The notes beneath the pieces are model-generated. The model was not told the DNA's origin. It saw only the letters and a program-made list of their open reading frames with translations, and ran no database searches. DNA of 64,000 nucleotides from Capillimicrobium parvum (GTDB taxonomy: Bacteria > Actinomycetota > Thermoleophilia > Solirubrobacterales > Solirubrobacteraceae): NCBI RefSeq assembly GCF_021172045.1, contig NZ_CP087164.1, positions 5,889,271 through 5,953,270 on the forward strand. The letters run 5' to 3'. Positions 56,026 through 63,922 of this stretch are shown here, piece by piece. Position numbers and translations under genes: made by a program. The stretch's first letter is position 1, and each line of letters opens with the position of its first letter.

Positions 56026-57495
56026 TCAGCGCGCGCCGTCGAGGAAGCGGGCCATGAGCCGATAGGTGGAGCGGGGGCGGTCGAGGCCGAGCATGTGGCC
56101 GGCGCCCGGGAGCTCGACGTGGGTCAGCCGGCGGGCGGAGGGACCGGCGTCCGCGGCGATCGCCGCGACGAGATGGCGCGCGGCGAACGGGTTGATGTCC
56201 CAGTCGTGGGCGCCGAAGGCGAGGAGGACCGGGACGCCGCGCCGGAGGGCCCGGGCGTAGTTGCGGTTGGACGGCGGCCGGGACTTGAACGACAGCGTCA
56301 CCGAGACGCGGAAGTCCGCGAACCGCCAGCGGCGGGCGGGCCGGATGCCGCCGCCGATCCAGGCCTTCGTCGCGGGGGCGTTCAGGAGCCTCGTGAGCTT
56401 GCCGTCGCGGTAGCACCACGGCGGAAATCCGCCGCTCGGCCGGCACGGACGTCGGGTGTCGTACGGGTTGGGCGAGAAGCCGACGTGGCGGCGGACCTCT
56501 CCGCTTCTCGGGAAGAGCCGCATGTCGAGCGGCTCGGGGACCGGGGTGGCCCGCAACTCGGGCGGAAACCGGCGGGTGTCGGGGAACGGCCGGGTGCGCG
56601 TGCGGCTCGGGCGCGTCGTGACCTGCGCGCGGTAGCGCCGGCACGCCATGGAGCGGGCGTGCTCGACCTGCCGCAGCGTGGCGGTCCCGGCGGTCGCGCC
56701 GGGGATCGTGGTGGCGCAGGCGTGCAGCAGGGTGCGGATGCCGCCCGCGGTGCCGGCGGTGCAGTTCGCGGGGCTGACGAGGCGGCGGGCGCAGAGGTAG
56801 TCGGGCTGGGCGCGGGCGGGCGCGGCCTGGGTGTCTCCCAGGGACGGTGCCTCGAGGAACAGCCCGGCGAGCCGCAGGCCGCGGCCCGCGTCGCCGTCCA
56901 GGATGCGGCGGGTGAACTCGGAGATGTAGGTGCCCGCGAAGGACTCGCCCGCGAGGATCAGCTTGCGGCGGGCTAACTGCGGGTGGTCCCGGCGAAACGC
57001 ACGTAGCCACGTCGAGAAGTCCCGGCCGGCGGCGCGGACGCTCGTCAGATAGCGCGCTCGTCCGGTCGAGAAGCCGGTGTGGCGGGGCTGGTCGAGGTAC
57101 ACGACATTGGCGAGACGCGTCCAGGACCAGGGGTTCCTGCTCACCTCGGCTCGGCCCGGCCGGAAGGGCGCGCGCAGCCGCCACGGCCCGTTGCCGACGA
57201 ACACCGGCGTCATCGAGGACGCCCCCGGACCGCCGGCGACGTAGACGACGAGCGGCGCGCCGGGTCGCTGCGAACGCGCGAGCACGTGGAATAGGTGCGC
57301 GCCAGGGGCGACGGTGGTGTAGCCCGCCTCCAGGTTCGACGGGCCGGCCGGCACGGCGGGCGTCGCGGACGAGCCGCCGGCCGCCCCGAACGCCGGCGCC
57401 GTCCCGCCGCCACCGGACGGCGGCGTCACGCCCGACGTGACGTGAGCGAGTCCCGCGGCCGCGACCGCTGTGAGGATGGCCGTCCGGGCCCTCAT
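56026..57495 (-). CDS. Secreted serine carboxypeptidase (S10 family)
   Basis: 489 residues. Signal peptide at the N-terminus, then the alpha/beta-hydrolase fold: GGPGASSMTPVFVGNGPW (oxyanion), nucleophile Ser in LAGESFAGTYISEF, Asp in LAFGAHDWDINPFAARH, His in ELPGAGHMLGLDRP. Many Cys and Arg between suggest an extracellular enzyme with disulfides. Cleaves C-terminal residues of peptides, typically at acid pH. No coupled partner. Confidence 0.9.
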   Translation of the reverse strand: MRARTAILTAVAAAGLAHVTSGVTPPSGGGGTAPAFGAAGGSSATPAVPAGPSNLEAGYTTVAPGAHLFHVLARSQRPGAPLVVYVAGGPGASSMTPVFVGNGPWRLRAPFRPGRAEVSRNPWSWTRLANVVYLDQPRHTGFSTGRARYLTSVRAAGRDFSTWLRAFRRDHPQLARRKLILAGESFAGTYISEFTRRILDGDAGRGLRLAGLFLEAPSLGDTQAAPARAQPDYLCARRLVSPANCTAGTAGGIRTLLHACATTIPGATAGTATLRQVEHARSMACRRYRAQVTTRPSRTRTRPFPDTRRFPPELRATPVPEPLDMRLFPRSGEVRRHVGFSPNPYDTRRPCRPSGGFPPWCYRDGKLTRLLNAPATKAWIGGGIRPARRWRFADFRVSVTLSFKSRPPSNRNYARALRRGVPVLLAFGAHDWDINPFAARHLVAAIAADAGPSARRLTHVELPGAGHMLGLDRPRSTYRLMARFLDGAR

Positions 57496-57970
57496 GGCCG
57501 GCGCCCCGGTCGCGACGTTCGTGTCTCGGCTCTGGGGGCGGACGCCGAAGCGTGATCTCCGCGCATCAACTCAGCGGACGCACTCCAGCACAGCGCGTCC
57601 ATCCCTTCCGGACGCCCCATTCGTGGTGGCCGTGTCCCGACCTCGGCGAGAGCCCGAGGAATCCGCCAGCCGTCCTTGAGGCCCCCCGGGGCGCTGGGTC
57701 GGCGGTCGCGAATCCGCTCCAGGGGTGGCGCACACCATCGCCGGCCATGATCCCGTCAAGCAGTTCGCCGGCGATCGAGGGGGTCCGTCCCGCAACGCGC
57801 CGGGAACGCTATCGACTCGGAGAACACCCTGATGGTCGAGAGGCCACGGAGGTCGACGGCGAGCTTCAACGCCGCCGCGTCGCCGGGGTCGCTGCCGAAA
57901 GGGCCGATCAGCCGCCGTTGGCGTGCGGCGCACCGCCGACCACACCGCGCGCAGGATCAACACCTGCGAG

Positions 57971-58044
<74 letters not shown>

Positions 58045-58079
58045 GGGGTCCGGGGATGATAGCGACGGACGCCGGGGCT

Positions 58080-59021
58080 CTAGGACCCGCGGAGGCGGGC
58101 GGCGAGGTCGAGCCCGCTGTCGAGCGAATCGAGGCGCAACTCGGCACGGTAGCCGCCGGCGTGGGCGCGGACGTGGACGTCGTGGCCGAGGGCGGTGCTG
58201 AGCGCGTCGGCGAGCTCCTGGGCCGCGGCGGCCTGGTCGGGGTGGACCTTTGGGGCGGCGGTGCCCGAGGCGCCGGAAGCTTCCGGGCGACCGGCGCGAC
58301 CGCTCTCGCGGGCCCGGGCCTCGAGGACGCGCACCGACCAGCCCTCGGCGGCGGCGCTGCGCGCCAGCGAGCGGCGGTCGGCGTGGTCCTCGGAGAGCAG
58401 GAGCGCCCGGCCATGACCTTCGCTGAGGTGCCCGGCCTCGATGAGCTCGATGGCCTCGTCCGGCAGGTCGAGAAGGCGCAGGAGGTTCGAGACGGCCACG
58501 CGCGAGCGCCCGACCCGCCGGCCGACCTCCTCGCGCGTCAGGCCCAGCTCCTCGACGAGGGCCGCGCAGGCGTGCGCCTCCTCGATCGGGTTGAGGTCCT
58601 CGCGGGCCATGTTCTCGATGAGCGCGACCTCGAGCGCCTGGGCGTCCTCGCGCGGCCGCACGAGCGCCGGCACCGTCTCGAGGCCGGCGAGCTTGGCCGC
58701 CCGCCACCGGCGCTCGCCGGCGACGAGCTCGTAGCTGCCGCCGGGCAGCGGGCGGACGAGCACCGGCTGGAGCACGCCCCGCTCCCGCACCGAGCCGGCG
58801 AGCGCCTGCAGCGTCTCGTCCTCGAAGCGCCGCCGCGGCTGGCGCGGGTTCGGCGCGATGAGGTCGACGTGCAGCTCGCGCAGCTCGTCGACGGGTGCCC
58901 CCGGCTCGGCGGGAGCTGAGACGGAGAGGATCGCGGACAGTCCGCGCCCCATGCCCCGGGCAGCACCGGATCGGCGGCGAGCAGGCACGGCGTGCGCGGC
59001 GATCTCGCGCTCGTCAGGCAC
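58080..59021 (-). CDS. parB: Chromosome partitioning protein ParB
   Basis: 313 residues from GTG 59021, which overlaps the parA stop by 8 nt; ATG 58952 (giving MGRGLSAIL, the usual ParB start) is the alternative. The ParB/Srx domain shows the CTP-binding GERRWRAAKLA box, with APNPRQPRRRF before it; the helix-turn-helix is LTREEVGRRVGRSRVAVSNLLRLLDLPD; the C-terminal dimerisation part is Ala/Glu-rich. It binds parS sites and organises the origin with ParA. Confidence 0.94.
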   Translation of the reverse strand: MPDEREIAAHAVPARRRSGAARGMGRGLSAILSVSAPAEPGAPVDELRELHVDLIAPNPRQPRRRFEDETLQALAGSVRERGVLQPVLVRPLPGGSYELVAGERRWRAAKLAGLETVPALVRPREDAQALEVALIENMAREDLNPIEEAHACAALVEELGLTREEVGRRVGRSRVAVSNLLRLLDLPDEAIELIEAGHLSEGHGRALLLSEDHADRRSLARSAAAEGWSVRVLEARARESGRAGRPEASGASGTAAPKVHPDQAAAAQELADALSTALGHDVHVRAHAGGYRAELRLDSLDSGLDLAARLRGS

Positions 59022-59772
59022 GCGCGGCGACCTCCTTGGCCAGTTCGAAGTAGGCGTCCGCACCCGCGCAGTGCGGGTCGTGGTGGATCACGGGCAGGCC
59101 GAAGCTCGGGGCCTCCCCGATGCGGACGTTGCGCGGGATCACCGTGTCGAAGACGAGCGAGGGGAAGTGCTCGCGGACCTCGCGCTCGACGTCGCGGGCC
59201 AGCCGCGTGCGGCCGTCGTGCATCGTGAGCAGCATCCCGGCCACCGTCAGGCGCGGGTTCAACTCCCGCTGGACCAGGGCCAGCGTGTCGAGCAGGCCGG
59301 CGAGTCCCTCGAGCGCGAAGTACTCCGTCTGCACCGGCACGATGACCCGGTCGGCGGCGACCAGCGCGTTGACGGTAAGGGGGCCGAGTGAAGGCGGGCA
59401 GTCGAGCAGCGTGAACGCGTAGCGCTCGCGTACGGAGGCCAGCGCGTCACGCAGGCGGGTCTCCGAGCCGGCGAGGCGCGGGAGCTCCATGTTGGCGCCC
59501 GCGAGGTTGGGGCTCGCGGGCAGGACCTCCAGGCCGGGGATGTCGGACGGGCGGATGGCCTCCTCCGCGCGCGCGTCACCCGAGAGCACCTCATAGATGC
59601 TGGGCTCGAGGTCCTTCGGCAGGCCGATACCCACGGTGGCGTTCGCCTGCGGGTCGATGTCGACGAGCAGCGTCGGGTAGCCGGCCTCCGCGATGCAGGC
59701 GGCCACGTTCACGGCCGTGGTGGTCTTCCCCACCCCGCCCTTCTGGTTGGCGATCGCGTAGACGTTGCCCAT
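59014..59772 (-). CDS. parA: Chromosome partitioning ATPase ParA (Soj)
   Basis: 252 residues, a small Soj-type ParA without an N-terminal HTH. Deviant Walker A KGGVGKTT at residues 11-18, Walker A' DIDPQANAT and Walker B LLDCPPSLG are present. It forms a dynamic gradient that moves ParB-parS complexes. A TACCGT -10 box lies 8 nt before ATG 59772, and a 26-bp palindrome lies 48 nt upstream of the start. Confidence 0.95.
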   Translation of the reverse strand: MGNVYAIANQKGGVGKTTTAVNVAACIAEAGYPTLLVDIDPQANATVGIGLPKDLEPSIYEVLSGDARAEEAIRPSDIPGLEVLPASPNLAGANMELPRLAGSETRLRDALASVRERYAFTLLDCPPSLGPLTVNALVAADRVIVPVQTEYFALEGLAGLLDTLALVQRELNPRLTVAGMLLTMHDGRTRLARDVEREVREHFPSLVFDTVIPRNVRIGEAPSFGLPVIHHDPHCAGADAYFELAKEVAARA

Positions 59773-59780
59773 CGCGCGTC

Positions 59781-59786
59781 ACGGTA
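59781..59786 (-). promoter_or_regulatory. -10 box (TACCGT) of parAB
   Basis: TACCGT ends 8 nt before ATG 59772, leaderless-type spacing. Confidence 0.5.
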
Positions 59787-59820
59787 CCGGCCGGCTCGGT
59801 CGCCATCGGGTCCTCGCCTG

Positions 59821-59846
59821 GACGGTTCGTTCGCGAACGAACCGTC
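59821..59846. promoter_or_regulatory. 26-bp perfect palindrome between rsmG and parA
   Basis: Two 13-bp arms (GACGGTTCGTTCG and its complement) meet without a spacer. It lies 34 nt upstream of the parA -10 box and 10 nt after the rsmG stop. Candidates: operator of parAB, a lineage-specific partition site, or an rsmG terminator without U-tract. It is not the canonical parS sequence. Confidence 0.7.
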
Positions 59847-59856
59847 GACCCCAGCC

Positions 59857-60564
59857 TCAGAGTGGCCGCTTGCGGGCCATTCCTGGGCGTCGCGGGAACT
59901 TCGCCGGCGTCTCCCGCACCTTCGAGTAGACGTACAGCGTGCGGTGATCGGCGCCCGGACGCGGAGTCAGGCCGACGGCGCGAGCGAGTTCCATCCCCAC
60001 CTCGCGGGCCGCCCCGGCGGCGGCGGTCTCCTCAAGTGGATCGGGCCGGCCCTTCCAGGCGACGAGCCGGCCACCTAGACGGAGGGCCGGCGCGGCGTAC
60101 TCCACGAGAACACCGAGTGGGGCCACGGCGCGCACCGCGACGACGTCGAGGTCGCGCTCGGGCCACTCCTCGATCCGTGCGCAGGCAACACGCGCATTGG
60201 CGGCCCCGGCCACCTCCACCGCCCGCCCCAGGAACGCGCACTTGCGCCCGACGCTCTCGATGAGGACGACCGCCGCGGCCGGCAGCGCTACGGCGAGGGG
60301 GATCCCGGGAAAGCCGGCGCCCGCCCCGAGATCGGCGATCGTCTGCGCCTCCCGCACCTCGTCGAGCGACAACGCGGAGAGCGAGTCGGCGATGTGCGCA
60401 TCCACGGCGACGGCGGGGTCGCGAACCGTCGTCGGCGCGGTGGGGTCGTCGCGGACGAACTCGAGCAGCCGGGCGAGGCGCGCGACGGAGGCGGCGTCGA
60501 GCCCGTGCTGATCGGCGACGGCGTGGAGGCGGTCCATCCAGGGTGGGGCGGGCATCGCCCGCAT
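59857..60564 (-). CDS. rsmG: 16S rRNA (guanine-N7) methyltransferase RsmG
   Basis: 235 residues from ATG 60564 (ATG 60555 is equally possible; the longer open frame from 60618 has a Cys/Arg-rich, non-typical start). SAM-binding motif IADLGAGAGFPGIPLAVALP, VVLIESVGRKCAFL and the PRPGADHRTLYVYSKV end are typical. It methylates G527 of 16S rRNA. Its place between jag and parA is the standard origin-side order. Confidence 0.93.
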   Translation of the reverse strand: MRAMPAPPWMDRLHAVADQHGLDAASVARLARLLEFVRDDPTAPTTVRDPAVAVDAHIADSLSALSLDEVREAQTIADLGAGAGFPGIPLAVALPAAAVVLIESVGRKCAFLGRAVEVAGAANARVACARIEEWPERDLDVVAVRAVAPLGVLVEYAAPALRLGGRLVAWKGRPDPLEETAAAGAAREVGMELARAVGLTPRPGADHRTLYVYSKVRETPAKFPRRPGMARKRPL

Positions 60565-60625
60565 CCTTGCGCACCGGCAGTGCAAGCGGCCGGACCGGCC
60601 GCGCGACGGGTGAGACACTCACTCC

Positions 60626-61039
60626 GTGCCAGGCGGGCCGACCCTCACCCTCGACGTGGTCCCCGGCCGCTTCGCCGTGGCGCGACTCGACGCCTCGGCG
60701 TCGGTTCCCGACTGGGCGCTGACCGGCTCCGGTGATCTGGCCGGGGTGGTGCGCCGAGGCCCGGAGTTGTCGATCGTGTGCGCTGAGCAGCGCGTCCCGG
60801 CCGGGGTGACGGCGAAGCGCGGCTACGTTGCACTCGCGGTGCGCGGGCCGCTGGACTTCTCCCTGACGGGCATCCTGGCCGCCCTGGCCGCCCCGCTCGC
60901 GGAGGCCGGGATTCCGATCTTCGCGATCTCGACCTATGACACCGACGTCCTCCTGGTCGCGGACACGCGGCTCGACGACGCCCGGCGGGCGCTCGAGCAT
61001 GCGGGGCACATCCTCGCCGGCGTTTCACGTTTGTCATGA
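60626..61039 (+). CDS. ACT-domain protein (CASTOR/ACT_7-like)
   Basis: 137 residues, two small alpha/beta lobes. The second lobe (VRGPLDFSLTGILAALAAPLAEAGIPIFAISTYDTDVLLV) is a clear ACT-type amino-acid-sensing fold. No catalytic domain, so probably a regulator or small ligand-binding protein. It is the only plus-strand gene in the origin cluster and is divergent from rsmG. The last codons and the TGA stop lie inside the left 32-bp inverted repeat (61019-61050). Confidence 0.8.
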   Translation: MPGGPTLTLDVVPGRFAVARLDASASVPDWALTGSGDLAGVVRRGPELSIVCAEQRVPAGVTAKRGYVALAVRGPLDFSLTGILAALAAPLAEAGIPIFAISTYDTDVLLVADTRLDDARRALEHAGHILAGVSRLS

Positions 61040-61050
61040 CGGTGAAACAC
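61019..61050. repeat. Left 32-bp inverted repeat of the LAGLIDADG unit
   Basis: Pairs with 61450-61481 in inverted orientation, 31 of 32 positions identical. Contains GTTTCACG and CGGTGAAACA, the two parS half-site types, 13 bp apart. Includes the ACT gene stop. Confidence 0.93.
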
Positions 61051-61072
61051 AGGACACGCGCGGCGCCCACCG

Positions 61073-61441
61073 TTACTCCGCCAACCGCGCCCGAGCCCGC
61101 TCGCGCGCGATCACATCCGCGTACCGTTCGGTCATCTCCCGCAGACGCGACGCGGCGTGCCCGTCGAGTTCACCCACCACCCGCGCCTCCAGGACCGGAA
61201 GGACGTCCTCCACCAACGCCCGGCCGCGCGCCATCCACTGGTAGTACGACCGGCCGCCGTGGTGGTAAGGCCCGTACAGCTTCGTCCGCGGGAAGCGCTC
61301 CATCAACCACCGGAACAGCGCTTCGTGGCGCGTGTGCATCCGCAGCGTGACCTGGGGTTGGCGGCCATCGCCCCCGAAATGCCCCTCGCCGACGATCACC
61401 CCGACGAAGAACCCCTCATCGAACGGGTCGAGGGCGCTCAT
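61073..61441 (-). CDS. LAGLIDADG-like homing-endonuclease-type protein
   Basis: 122 residues, one LAGLIDADG-type motif at residues 11-24 (FFVGVIVGEGHFGG, with the catalytic acidic residue position held by Glu in GEG). The remainder follows the family pattern: a strand (PQVTLRMHTRHEALFRWLMERFP), a Gly/Tyr beta region (YGPYHHGGRSYYQWMARG) and closing helices. One-motif proteins work as homodimers that cut DNA; some have become regulators. It is free-standing: not in an intron or intein. It starts 8 nt inside the right inverted repeat and ends 22 nt from the left one, and splits jag from rsmG. Confidence 0.78.
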   Translation of the reverse strand: MSALDPFDEGFFVGVIVGEGHFGGDGRQPQVTLRMHTRHEALFRWLMERFPRTKLYGPYHHGGRSYYQWMARGRALVEDVLPVLEARVVGELDGHAASRLREMTERYADVIARERARARLAE

Positions 61442-61449
61442 GCGCCCAA

Positions 61450-61481
61450 GTGTTTCACCGTCAAGACAAACGTGAAACGCC
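61450..61481. repeat. Right 32-bp inverted repeat of the LAGLIDADG unit
   Basis: Inverted copy of 61019-61050 with one mismatch. Reads TGTTTCAC and GTGAAACG 13 bp apart. Ends 5 nt before the jag stop codon. Confidence 0.93.
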
Positions 61482-61486
61482 GACGG

Positions 61487-61963
61487 CTACTCGCGGCCGC
61501 CGGCCGGAGACACGACGAGATGCCGGTCGGGCTCGTCGCCCTCGCTGTGCGTCTCGACGTCGCCGCGATCACGCAGGTGCTCGTGGACGAGCTTGCGCTC
61601 GCTCGCCACCATGGCGTCGAGGGCGACCTCGCGCCCGTACCGCAGGGCCTCGTCGGCCGCCTCGTCGGCCTGGCGGCGCAGCGCCGTCGCCCGGCGGTCG
61701 CGGTAGCCGGCCGCGTCGATGACGATCCGCAACTCGCTCGGCCGACCGCGGAACACGATGCGCTGGGCCAAGTGCTGCACCGCGTCGATCGTCTGGCCAT
61801 GGCGCCCGATGAACAGACCCATGTCGCCGCCCTCGAGCGCGCCGACGATCGTGTCGTCCTCCTCGCGCACGACGACCTCGGCCTCCTCGAGCCCCAGCGC
61901 GTCGCTGATGGTCTCGAGCAGCTCGCGGATCGTGTCCCGAGCCTCCGTGCTGTCCACGCTCAC
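61487..61963 (-). CDS. jag: RNA-binding protein Jag/KhpB (KH-R3H)
   Basis: 158 residues. A KH domain with GxxG loop IGRHGQT and an R3H domain (SERKLVHEHLRDRGDVETHSEG) are present; the N-terminal Jag_N domain seen in Firmicutes is missing or minimal. KhpB binds RNA and influences cell division genes. The start overlaps the yidC stop (61960-61963). Confidence 0.92.
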   Translation of the reverse strand: MSVDSTEARDTIRELLETISDALGLEEAEVVVREEDDTIVGALEGGDMGLFIGRHGQTIDAVQHLAQRIVFRGRPSELRIVIDAAGYRDRRATALRRQADEAADEALRYGREVALDAMVASERKLVHEHLRDRGDVETHSEGDEPDRHLVVSPAGGRE

Positions 61964-63015
61964 CGTCGCCTCCCGGACCGCTTCTTCTTCTTGCGCGGCG
62001 ATCGCGGAGGCGCCGCCGCCGGACGAGGCGCCGAGGCCGACGACTGGTCGGCATCCGCCGTGGTCGCCGCCGACTTGCCCTTGGCCGCCGCGGGTCGCGA
62101 CGAGCCCTTGGCCGGCGCCGACGCCGCACCCTTTCCGCCCGCCGACGCGCCGTTGGCGTCACCGGTCTTCGCCGCGTCCGTCGCGTTCTGGGCCCGGGCC
62201 ATCATCGACCCGAAGAACCCGGGGCCCTTGTCGCCCGAACCGAACGCCTTCGACGCATCGCCACCGGCCGCCTCCAGCGCGGCCTCATGTTGTCGATCCC
62301 ATCTTCGTCCGAGGGTCTCCCGGATCGTGAACTGCTGGACCAGCGTCCAGATGTTCGTGGTGATCCAGTACACGAGGAGGCCCGCGGGGAAGCCGATCAC
62401 GAACGGGATGAAGACGAAGGGAAGACCCAGCATGAGGAACCGCTGGTTGCGGTCCATGTTCGGCATCGACATCACGATCGTCGAGACGAGCTGCGTGCCC
62501 ACGTAGAGCACGATCAGGATCACGAGCGTGGTCCCGACCGCCTTGCTCGTGATGTCCGGGATCCCGAGGAACTCCGCCGCCGGGATGTTGCCGCACGCCT
62601 GCGGATTGCTCGGAGGGTTCGGCTGGCCGTTGGCGAGGGTCGGGCAGATGTCGAGCCGCAGGTCGTGGCGCAACATGTAGAAGAGCGAGATGAAGACCGG
62701 CAACTGGAACACCAGCGGCAGGCACGCGCCGAACGGGTTGACCCGGTGCTCCTGGTAGAGCTTCATCGTCTCCTGGTTGAGACGTTCGCGGTCCGACCCG
62801 TGCTTCTCGCGCAGCGCCTTGATCTGCGGCGCCAGCCGCTGCATCGACCGCATCGACTTGTACTGCCGGATCGCCAGCGGCACGAGCGCGGCCCGCACCA
62901 CGATCGTCATGCCGACGATCGACCACCCCCAGGAGAACCCGAGGCTGTGGATCGCCTTGAGGATCTCCTCGAAGACGTCGATCAGTGGTTGCAGGATGTT
63001 GGCGAAGAGCGGCAT
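61960..63015 (-). CDS. yidC: Membrane protein insertase YidC
   Basis: 351 residues, Gram-positive type without the large periplasmic domain. Helix 1 near residues 5-40, then WGWSIVGMTIVVRAALVPLAIRQYKSMRSMQRLAPQIKALREKHG (amphipathic and hydrophilic groove region with the conserved Arg), later helices and a basic Ala/Ser/Lys tail ending KKKKRSGRRR that can touch the ribosome. It inserts small membrane proteins. Followed by jag. Confidence 0.94.
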   Translation of the reverse strand: MPLFANILQPLIDVFEEILKAIHSLGFSWGWSIVGMTIVVRAALVPLAIRQYKSMRSMQRLAPQIKALREKHGSDRERLNQETMKLYQEHRVNPFGACLPLVFQLPVFISLFYMLRHDLRLDICPTLANGQPNPPSNPQACGNIPAAEFLGIPDITSKAVGTTLVILIVLYVGTQLVSTIVMSMPNMDRNQRFLMLGLPFVFIPFVIGFPAGLLVYWITTNIWTLVQQFTIRETLGRRWDRQHEAALEAAGGDASKAFGSGDKGPGFFGSMMARAQNATDAAKTGDANGASAGGKGAASAPAKGSSRPAAAKGKSAATTADADQSSASAPRPAAAPPRSPRKKKKRSGRRR

Positions 63016-63018
63016 GTC

Positions 63019-63285
63019 TCAGGTCTCGTGTCGCGTCCGGCCGGCCGTCGGGAACAACCGCTGCGACTCCACGGGATCCAACCCCCCATGGCTCAGGGGA
63101 TTGCAGCGCAGCAACCGCCAGCCCGCGAGCACGAGGCCCCGCAGTATGCCGAACTCGCGAATCGCCTGGACCGCGTAGGCGGAGCACGTCGGGTAGTACC
63201 GGCACCGCGGGGGCAGCAGCGGCGACACGAAGCGCTGGTAGACGCGGATCGGCGCGATGGCCGCGGAACGCAGGACGTTCTTCAC
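63019..63285 (-). CDS. yidD: Membrane protein insertion efficiency factor YidD
   Basis: 88 residues, typical Yid[31 protein letters not shown] and [16 protein letters not shown]. Start overlaps the rnpA stop by 4 nt; yidC begins 3 nt after its stop. Confidence 0.95.
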   Translation of the reverse strand: MKNVLRSAAIAPIRVYQRFVSPLLPPRCRYYPTCSAYAVQAIREFGILRGLVLAGWRLLRCNPLSHGGLDPVESQRLFPTAGRTRHET

Positions 63286-63647
63286 GTGCGGGCGGCCGCG
63301 CCGGCCTTCTCGACCAACTCGGCGAGCGCCTCCTGGACGCCGGCCAGACCCTCGCGCTCCGCGAGCTCACGCACGTCCGGGCGCGCCACCACGACCACGT
63401 CCTGCCCGTCGGGCAGCACGTCCTCGCACCCGGCGAACGCCTCGCGCAGCAGCCGCTTCACGCGGTTGCGGTCGACGGCGCCGCCGACCTTCCGGGACAC
63501 GGACACGCCGAGCCGCGCCTCGCCGTCGCCGGTCCGCGGGAACGCGTACACGACGAGATACCGGTTCCCGTGCGAGCGACCCTGGCGGTAGACCCGCTCG
63601 AAATCGGCGCTGCGGGTGAGACGGCCGCGCTTCGCGCGCCCGGACAC
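63282..63647 (-). CDS. rnpA: Ribonuclease P protein component
   Basis: 121 residues from GTG 63647, which is 2 nt after the rpmH stop. The basic start ([33 protein letters not shown]) and RNR motif [11 protein letters not shown] bind RNase P RNA. The longer open frame upstream passes through rpmH out of frame and is not coding. Confidence 0.95.
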   Translation of the reverse strand: MSGRAKRGRLTRSADFERVYRQGRSHGNRYLVVYAFPRTGDGEARLGVSVSRKVGGAVDRNRVKRLLREAFAGCEDVLPDGQDVVVVARPDVRELAEREGLAGVQEALAELVEKAGAAART

Positions 63648-63649
63648 GG

Positions 63650-63784
63650 TCAGACGGTGAGGCGCTTGCGGCCCTTGGCCCGGCGCCGCTTGAGGACGAT
63701 CCGGCCGGCACGCGTCTGCATGCGGGCGCGGAAGCCGTGCGTCCGAGCGCGCTTGCGCTTCTTGGGCTGGTAGGTGCGCTTCAT
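63650..63784 (-). CDS. rpmH: 50S ribosomal protein L34
   Basis: 44 residues, [18 protein letters not shown] at the start, the standard L34 sequence, ending [12 protein letters not shown]. First gene of the rpmH-rnpA-yidD-yidC-jag operon. A TAGACT -10 box 9 nt upstream suggests a leaderless mRNA. Confidence 0.97.
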   Translation of the reverse strand: MKRTYQPKKRKRARTHGFRARMQTRAGRIVLKRRRAKGRKRLTV

Positions 63785-63793
63785 GGGCGCCGC

Positions 63794-63799
63794 AGTCTA
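63794..63799 (-). promoter_or_regulatory. -10 box (TAGACT) of rpmH
   Basis: TAGACT ends 9 nt before ATG 63784. The expected -35 position (about 63817-63822) overlaps the DnaA-box-like cluster. Confidence 0.5.
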
Positions 63800-63808
63800 C
63801 CGCGTCGC

Positions 63809-63840
63809 TCGTCCACACTTCCGTCCACACGCGGTCCACA
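63809..63840 (+). promoter_or_regulatory. Three tandem DnaA-box-like sequences, part of oriC or the rpmH/dnaA control region
   Basis: TCGTCCACA (63809), CCGTCCACA (63821) and CGGTCCACA (63832) lie 11-12 bp apart in the same orientation. They match the TTGTCCACA-type high-GC DnaA box at seven of nine positions. Position beyond rpmH is where oriC and dnaA lie in many bacteria. Confidence 0.6.
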
Positions 63841-63916
63841 TCCGCGTGGGCGCCTTTTCGGCGGCATTTGCGAGCTTTGCGTCGGCGCCCCACGACCCGC
63901 CCCGGACGACCCTTGA

Positions 63917-63922
63917 TAGGTT
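63917..63922 (+). promoter_or_regulatory. -10-like box (TAGGTT), possible dnaA promoter
   Basis: TAGGTT in plus orientation, followed by a GGAGCC/GGCTCC hairpin (63933-63948, loop TCCG). No start codon with a DnaA-like frame follows before the window ends, so this would be the dnaA leader. The rest of 63841-64000 shows no gene. Confidence 0.35.

Noticed and set aside
59821..59846. LexA/SOS box
   Set aside because: The actinobacterial SOS box needs GAAC before GTTC; this palindrome has GTTC before GAAC, so the orientation is wrong.
61019..61481. Canonical parS or Rho-independent terminators
   Set aside because: The half-sites are 13 bp apart rather than adjacent, and no T-run follows either stem; neither standard label fits as it stands.
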